Positions 59,361 to 64,000 of a stretch of 64,000 nt of DNA are shown here, one piece after another. The stretch covers positions 558,001 through 622,000 of the forward strand of contig JAVDKL010000001.1 of the NCBI GenBank assembly GCA_030849965.1. The letters are read 5' to 3'. The notes beneath the pieces were generated by a model that saw nothing but the letters and a program-made list of their open reading frames with translations, did not search any database and had not been told where the DNA came from. Source of the stretch: Schauerella fraxinea (GTDB lineage Bacteria; Pseudomonadota; Gammaproteobacteria; Burkholderiales; Burkholderiaceae_B). The position numbers were made by a program, and so were the translations under genes. Position 1 is the stretch's first letter; each line of letters begins with the position of its first letter.

Positions 59361-59469
59361 AAAAACACCCGGGGAATTGACGGAATTAGGCCCTTTTAAA
59401 GCCCGTAAGCGCGCAAATTAGGCCGGTCCGTTGCAGCAATAATGCAACCTGAGTAGAAGGATTTAAAAG

Positions 59470-60876
59470 ATGGCAATCTCATTCGCGAACCTGAACAACA
59501 GCGGCTACGACTTTGCTGCGATCACGCAGCAACTCGCCGAGTTCGAAAAACAGGCAATCGTTCCCTATCAAGCGCGCGTTACGCAGACGAGCACGAAGAT
59601 CACGGGGATGGGTTCGCTCAAGAACGTCATCGATGCCTTGCGCACGGCCACCGAAAAACTGGCAACTGCAATGGGTTCCGCACCGGCCAAAACCAGCGTA
59701 TCTGGTAACGGCGTATCGGTCACTGCCGGCGCTGGTGCCGTGGCGGGCTCCTATTCGATCTTTGTGGATCAATTGGCTGCGGCTGGCTCGCTGAAGTCGG
59801 CCGCCTTCGATAGCCGCACCACGCAAAATGGCGTAGGCGGTACGATCGCCATCGAAACGGTAGGCGGCACAGCACCCATCAATATCGAACTGGGCAGTGA
59901 CACATCGCTGAACGGCGTGCGCAATGCCATCAACGCAAAGTCGGATAGCCCGGTCAGCGCCACCATCATCACAGATGGCGAGGGCAAGAGCTTCCTGATG
60001 CTGACCTCGCGGGCGACCGGAGAAAAGGCTGAGGTCAAGAGCATTGACGTCACCGGAAACAGCGGCACGCTCGCCGACGACATGAACTATGTCAAAGGCG
60101 GCACCCCGGGCAACATGACCGTGGCAAACGTGGCGACCGATGCCAAGCTCACGCTCAACGGCATCGCCATCACCAGCGGCTCGAATCAGCTCACGACGGC
60201 AATCGACAACCTGACGCTCGATCTGACCGCCGCCACCGAAACCGGCAAGACGGTAACGGTCAAGGTCGAATCGGATATCGAAGCACAGGTCACCGCCGTT
60301 CAGAATTTCGTGACCGCGTACAACGCAATGCGCACGACGACGAAGTCCTTGTCGACCTACAACAAGGATTCCGCGTCGATCAATGGCAGCCTGTACGCCG
60401 ACTCCACGTTGCGTAGCGCGCAAGACGAACTGGCGTCGGGCCTGCGCGTGGCCACCGACGACAAGAATATCTTCTCGCTGGCCAAGCTCGGCATCACGAC
60501 CGACATCGACGCCAAAGACGGCACGCTGAAGATCGATGTCGCCAAGGTTCGCGAAGCGATCACGAAATACCCGTCGGAAGTCTCCAACTTGCTCTCGGGC
60601 GAGGATGGCCTGGCGACCAAGATGAACGCCACGACCAAGCAATATCTGGATCAGGGCTCGGTCAAGGGCAAGATTACATCGGTCGTCGAGAACCTCGAAA
60701 GCGAGCGCAAAAAGCAGACCAAGGCTGTTGAAGATGTCACGGCCCGAGTGGAAGCCACCAACGCCGCAACGATCGCCCAGTTCAACGCCCTGAGCGTTGC
60801 ATTGTCGAAAATCGAGTCGACCAAAAGCTACCTGACCTCGCAGTTCGAGGCCATCGCCAACTCAGGCAAAAAATAA
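59470..60876 (+). CDS. fliD: Flagellar filament cap protein FliD (HAP2)
   Basis: A 468-residue cap protein at the filament tip under which flagellin folds. The N-terminal D0 segment (GYDFAAITQQLAEFEKQAIVP) and C-terminal coiled coil (VEDVTARVEATNAATIAQF, LTSQFEAIANSGKK) are conserved; the middle, surface-exposed part is variable and Ser/Thr-rich. AAGGA lies nine bases before the ATG. fliS starts within its stop codon. Confidence 0.93.
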   Translation: MAISFANLNNSGYDFAAITQQLAEFEKQAIVPYQARVTQTSTKITGMGSLKNVIDALRTATEKLATAMGSAPAKTSVSGNGVSVTAGAGAVAGSYSIFVDQLAAAGSLKSAAFDSRTTQNGVGGTIAIETVGGTAPINIELGSDTSLNGVRNAINAKSDSPVSATIITDGEGKSFLMLTSRATGEKAEVKSIDVTGNSGTLADDMNYVKGGTPGNMTVANVATDAKLTLNGIAITSGSNQLTTAIDNLTLDLTAATETGKTVTVKVESDIEAQVTAVQNFVTAYNAMRTTTKSLSTYNKDSASINGSLYADSTLRSAQDELASGLRVATDDKNIFSLAKLGITTDIDAKDGTLKIDVAKVREAITKYPSEVSNLLSGEDGLATKMNATTKQYLDQGSVKGKITSVVENLESERKKQTKAVEDVTARVEATNAATIAQFNALSVALSKIESTKSYLTSQFEAIANSGKK

Positions 60877-61301
60877 TGTCCTACGCCGCCCGTCGTCCCT
60901 TTGGCGCACAAGCTGCGCGCTCTTACGCCACCGTCGGTGTTCAGACCGAAGTGTTGAGCGCCACCCCGGAACGCTTGATCACGCTGCTCTTCAAGGGCGC
61001 ACGCGCGGCAATCGCTCAGGCGAAATTGCATCTTCAGCAAGGCCGTATTGCAGAACGCGGCCAAGCCATTTCCAAGGCGATCCGCATCGTCGAAGAGGGG
61101 CTGAAAGGCGGCCTCAACCTGGAAGCGGGCGGTGAGCTTGCCGCCAATCTCGATCAACTCTACGACTACATCGCGCGCACCCTGTTGACCGCAAACCTGA
61201 ACGCCGACGCCGCACAACTGGACGTTGCCGATCAGCTTCTCGCGAACCTACAGGACGCTTGGCAAAGCTCGGTCGACCCCATGTCCACCGCAGTAATCTA
61301 G
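60876..61301 (+). CDS. fliS: Flagellin chaperone FliS
   Basis: A 141-residue all-helical export chaperone that binds flagellin C-termini. Marks are YATVGVQTEVLSATPERLITLLF near the N-terminus (given here as parts YATVGV and ATPERLITLLFKGA) and the helix ISKAIRIVEEGLKGGLN. The ATG overlaps the fliD stop by one base, so the two are coupled. Confidence 0.93.
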   Translation: MSYAARRPFGAQAARSYATVGVQTEVLSATPERLITLLFKGARAAIAQAKLHLQQGRIAERGQAISKAIRIVEEGLKGGLNLEAGGELAANLDQLYDYIARTLLTANLNADAAQLDVADQLLANLQDAWQSSVDPMSTAVI

Positions 61302-61340
61302 CCTCGACGTTGCCCTTCACTCTTCGCGCGAAACCTAAGC

Positions 61341-61682
61341 ATGACGTCGCCTCACGCGCCGATACTGTCGCACTATCGAAGCATCGCCGCCATTACGGCC
61401 GGGATGCTTGAAGCGGCACGATCTGGAGACTGGACAACCGTCCTCTCTCTGGGTCAGCAATATATCGACATTGTCGAAGAGTTGCGCGACATGGATGCCA
61501 GCATTCCAATGGATGCGGCAACGCGCGCCCTCAAGCACGACCTGCTCGTTCGCATTCTCGAGAACGACGCCCGCACTCGTGACCTGGCATCACCGCAGAT
61601 GGCACGATTGAGCTCGCTGCTCGGCCGCATCAAGCAACATCACGATCACACCAGCACCTTCGGATTCAAGGCGCCCATATGA
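61341..61682 (+). CDS. fliT: Flagellar chaperone FliT
   Basis: A 113-residue small helical protein following fliS. It fits FliT (FliD export chaperone) in size, position and pattern (AARSGDWTTVLSLGQQYIDIVEELR, then LLVRILENDARTRDLASPQ by parts). In Salmonella FliT also inhibits FlhDC. Sequence conservation in this family is low, so the call rests partly on position. It overlaps the next gene by 4 bp. Confidence 0.8.
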   Translation: MTSPHAPILSHYRSIAAITAGMLEAARSGDWTTVLSLGQQYIDIVEELRDMDASIPMDAATRALKHDLLVRILENDARTRDLASPQMARLSSLLGRIKQHHDHTSTFGFKAPI

Positions 61683-63043
61683 ACGGGCCCAATTCGCTGG
61701 GCACGCTTCTGATCCAGCGTCTTGATGCGGTACTCGGCACGCCGTTGGCCTCTCACGGCGATCTGCAGTCGGGACTGCGCGCGGATGCCGTCAGGCAACC
61801 CGGTGCGCCCGTCAAGGTCGAACCTACCGAAGGCGAGCCGCGCCAGGACGGCGAACGCGCCGCACTCAAGCAGGCAGCGGGCCAGGCCGACCAAGGCGCC
61901 GTCAAGGACGCCAAGCTCGCCACGCTCCTCGCGCTCAACGCACGCGGGCGCGTGGTGCAACAGTCGGCTACGCCCTCCGCACCGACGTCGCTTGGACAAG
62001 GCGCGCGCGCGATTCTCGCGCTGCTTGCAGCCTTTCCCGATGCCCCTGCCGTGGTGGGCCGCCAACCGCTCTTGCAAACCGCGTTGGGCAGTTCTTCAAA
62101 TCCGCTGTCCGATGGTGCCGCAGCTCAGGGCAACCCAGCGCAAGCTTCGGACGCCACGCGTGGTGCGCAGTCGATGGCCGCGCCAGGCGCGGGTGCGCCC
62201 GATCACGCTCGCGCCGCTGCCGATGGCCGCACAGCGCCAGCCGGAGACTCGACGGCGCGGCCGGGCCAAGGCGCAGAAGCTGCACGCGGTGCCAGCGCGC
62301 TGGCCGGTGCAACCGATACCGGAGCGCCGAGCGTGCGAGCGCTTGCACAGGCCCTGCATCAGGCGATCGATAAAAGCGGACTGTTTTACGAGTCGCATTT
62401 GAGCGACATGGCATTCGGCAAACGTGCCGCGCCAGACTTGCGCCACGAACCGCAAAACCAATCCACTGCGGCGCAGCCGCAAACAGGCGGAAGCAGTACG
62501 GCACAGCCGCCGGCTGCACCGCGCGACGCAGGTATCGCAAGTTTCTTCGGCGCCGCGCTTGCCGATGCCGCCGATGCGCCTGCGCCACGCATGACCGGCG
62601 CCGCGCAGGGCCAGGACATCGCGCCTACTACGCAGCATGGCGTACGCACCGATACGGCAGCCATCGTGCGCCAGCAGCTCGACATACTGACCAACCAAGC
62701 CATCGTCTGGCAAGGCGAAGCGTGGACCGGCACGCCGATGCAATGGGAAATCGAGCGCCGTCAAGCGGCACAGGCAGCGTCGCCCGATGCCCCCCCGTCA
62801 TGGGCCACCAAGATCGCAGTCACGCTGCCCCGGCTTGGGCGGGTCGAGGCCACGCTCAACCTGGTCGGAAACGATATCGTGATGCGATTGGTTGCGCCGG
62901 AAAGCGAGCCGGACATTCGCGCCTCTTCAGCAGTGCTGCGATCGCAGTTTCAAGCGGCCGGCCTCACGTTGAGCCACCTCGTCATCGACGAAGATGCCGC
63001 CCGAGCGCATGACGTCGACGAGCAAAATGGCCCTGCAACATGA
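61679..63043 (+). CDS. fliK: Flagellar hook-length control protein FliK-like
   Basis: A 454-residue protein whose first 330 residues are low-complexity (Ala, Gln, Pro, Thr) and whose last 110 fit the Flg_hook domain (KIAVTLPRLGRVEATLNLVG, then SQFQAAGLTLSHLVI). FliK measures hook length and triggers the export switch. It lies outside the usual fliF-fliR operon, next to a soluble FlhB-like protein, so it could instead be a FliK paralogue. It overlaps both neighbours by 4 bp. Confidence 0.75.
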   Translation: MNGPNSLGTLLIQRLDAVLGTPLASHGDLQSGLRADAVRQPGAPVKVEPTEGEPRQDGERAALKQAAGQADQGAVKDAKLATLLALNARGRVVQQSATPSAPTSLGQGARAILALLAAFPDAPAVVGRQPLLQTALGSSSNPLSDGAAAQGNPAQASDATRGAQSMAAPGAGAPDHARAAADGRTAPAGDSTARPGQGAEAARGASALAGATDTGAPSVRALAQALHQAIDKSGLFYESHLSDMAFGKRAAPDLRHEPQNQSTAAQPQTGGSSTAQPPAAPRDAGIASFFGAALADAADAPAPRMTGAAQGQDIAPTTQHGVRTDTAAIVRQQLDILTNQAIVWQGEAWTGTPMQWEIERRQAAQAASPDAPPSWATKIAVTLPRLGRVEATLNLVGNDIVMRLVAPESEPDIRASSAVLRSQFQAAGLTLSHLVIDEDAARAHDVDEQNGPAT

Positions 63044-63378
63044 CGCCCACCAATACGCTGCCCCCCGAAGACACCTCGCCGCCCAAGCGGCAGCAGGCGG
63101 TCGCTATCGCGTATGACGGCAATGACGCCGCACCGCGCGTGGTCGCCAAAGGCTACGGCCCCATTGCCGACAATATCGTGCGCACCGCTCGCGACAATGG
63201 CCTGTACGTGCATGAGTCCACAGAACTCGTTGGACTGCTGATGCAGGTGGATCTGGACGCTCAGATTCCGCCGCAGCTTTATACGGCGGTTGCTACGTTA
63301 CTTGCGTGGCTTTACCGGTTAGAATCGCGCTCGCCCGACGACTTGGGCGCAATAGATTCACCACACCCCACGGTCTAG
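63040..63378 (+). CDS. Soluble FlhB C-terminal domain homologue (export switch-like)
   Basis: A 112-residue protein that matches only the cytoplasmic C-terminal domain of FlhB/YscU (VAIAYDGNDAAPRVVAKGYG, then LMQVDLDAQIPPQLYTAVATLLAWLYRLE by parts). It has no membrane segments and lacks the NPTH autocleavage site: the homology starts just after where PTH would be. Similar proteins (FhlB, YlqH) can partly replace the FlhB C-domain in other bacteria. Overlap with fliK (4 bp) suggests joint function in substrate switching. Confidence 0.82.
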   Translation: MTPTNTLPPEDTSPPKRQQAVAIAYDGNDAAPRVVAKGYGPIADNIVRTARDNGLYVHESTELVGLLMQVDLDAQIPPQLYTAVATLLAWLYRLESRSPDDLGAIDSPHPTV

Positions 63379-63399
63379 TCCATTAGGAAGTGATGCAAC

Positions 63400-64000
63400 G
63401 TGTTGAGCGAAACACCCCCCGACTTTCTACTGACTGACCCTGACGAGATCCGCAGCGCGCTTTTTGAACTCACGCATGCCGAAGCGCATGTGGTGGTGCG
63501 CGACGCAGCCGATCGCGAGATCGCCGTGTTGATCATCGGTCTCGATCGCAAGACGGGCACTTTCTTTTGGCGGCCGCGCGACTACGCCAGCAGCAACTTC
63601 GCAGACAACAAAGAATTGTTGATCGGCGCGGTGTTCCAGTTCATCTGCAGCGGCTACGGCGGCGTGCGCATTCACTTCCGCGTGCCACGTCCCGATATCG
63701 TGCGCTTCGACGACGGCAGCGCCACATTCGTATCGCATTGGCCGGATCGCATCTCCCGCATTCAACGCCGCAAGATGTTCCGCGCGTCGCTCTCTACGCA
63801 AGGCAAACGTTGCCGCGCAAGCTGGCAGCCGCCAGGGGGCGAACCCGCCCTCGTTTTCGGCATTCGCGATGTGTCGGTCGATGGCATCGGACTGCGCTGC
63901 GCGCTCCCGGTTGGCGCGCTGCCTCAACGCGGCGACACCTTGGAGCGCGTGTTGCTCGACTTCGGCGAGTTTGGCACCTTGCAAACGTCATTGGAAGTGC
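63400..64000 (+). CDS. YcgR-like flagellar brake protein with PilZ domain, 3' truncated by window end
   Basis: The frame is open from GTG 63400 to the end of the window (200 codons). The first 120 residues fit the YcgR N-terminal domain (FELTHAEAHVVVRDAADRE, GTFFWRPRDY). The PilZ domain then begins with the RxxxR cyclic di-GMP motif in IQRRKMFRASL and DxSxxG in IRDVSVDGIGLR. YcgR binds c-di-GMP and slows the flagellar motor. TAGGAAG lies nine bases before the GTG; TTG 63403 is an alternative. It ends the flagellar block as seen here. Confidence 0.88.
   Translation, partial: MLSETPPDFLLTDPDEIRSALFELTHAEAHVVVRDAADREIAVLIIGLDRKTGTFFWRPRDYASSNFADNKELLIGAVFQFICSGYGGVRIHFRVPRPDIVRFDDGSATFVSHWPDRISRIQRRKMFRASLSTQGKRCRASWQPPGGEPALVFGIRDVSVDGIGLRCALPVGALPQRGDTLERVLLDFGEFGTLQTSLEV

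Overview
The window is a 64 kb stretch of a high-GC Gram-negative chromosome. The gene order rpsB-tsf-pyrH-frr-uppS-cdsA-dxr-rseP-bamA-skp-lpxD-fabZ-lpxA-lpxB-rnhB, next to the divergent ppsA/ppsR pair, and the valine-catabolism and flagellar content point to a betaproteobacterium of the order Burkholderiales. Alcaligenaceae (Bordetella-like) is my best guess at family level; it rests on remembered gene order, not on a search.

Layout. 1-12.6 kb is a mixed housekeeping and accessory region: a truncated FadL-type porin, the RNA helicase DbpA, a 23S pseudouridine synthase, DoxX, a small secreted proline-rich protein, a periplasmic peroxiredoxin, an ArsC-like protein with a family III CoA transferase, DNA photolyase, an Aer-like PAS chemoreceptor, an MFS exporter and glutathione peroxidase. 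12.6-18.1 kb holds a two-gene (split) lipoate-protein ligase, a DUF3298-type lipoprotein, glutamate dehydrogenase and a periplasmic ankyrin protein, with several short tandem-repeat arrays between them. 18.1-22.8 kb is the mltG-tmk-holB-tatD replication/cell-wall operon with divergent ygfZ. 23-26.4 kb is a valine-degradation operon (acyl-CoA dehydrogenase, 3-hydroxyisobutyryl-CoA hydrolase, 3-hydroxyisobutyrate dehydrogenase). 26.5-30.4 kb holds rnfH-ratA divergent from smpB, a membrane diguanylate cyclase and a stomatin/NfeD pair.

30.7-34.1 kb carries PEP synthase and its regulatory kinase/phosphatase, divergently transcribed. 34.1-49.5 kb is the long minus-strand superoperon that runs from ribosomal protein S2 and EF-Ts through UMP kinase, ribosome recycling factor, undecaprenyl-PP and CDP-diglyceride synthesis, the MEP pathway, the sigma-E site-2 protease, BamA and Skp to lipid A synthesis and RNase HII. 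Terminator-shaped hairpins follow both rpsB and tsf. 49.5-54 kb runs on the plus strand: map, glnD, dsbB. 54.2-58.6 kb is the minus-strand folC-dedD-cvpA-purF cluster without accD at its head. 58.9-64 kb is a flagellar block (flaG, fliD, fliS, fliT, fliK, a soluble FlhB C-domain homologue, and a PilZ/YcgR brake protein cut by the window end), preceded by a good sigma-28-like promoter.

I see no CRISPR array, tRNA, rRNA, insertion sequence, prophage or defence system. Most of the window is conserved core genome. The more unusual items are the split lipoate ligase, a CoA transferase whose halves appear swapped in order, the soluble FlhB-like switch protein, a 14-bp perfect palindrome before the chemoreceptor, a terminator-like hairpin right before folC, and a set of unrelated short tandem-repeat arrays, all lying between genes.
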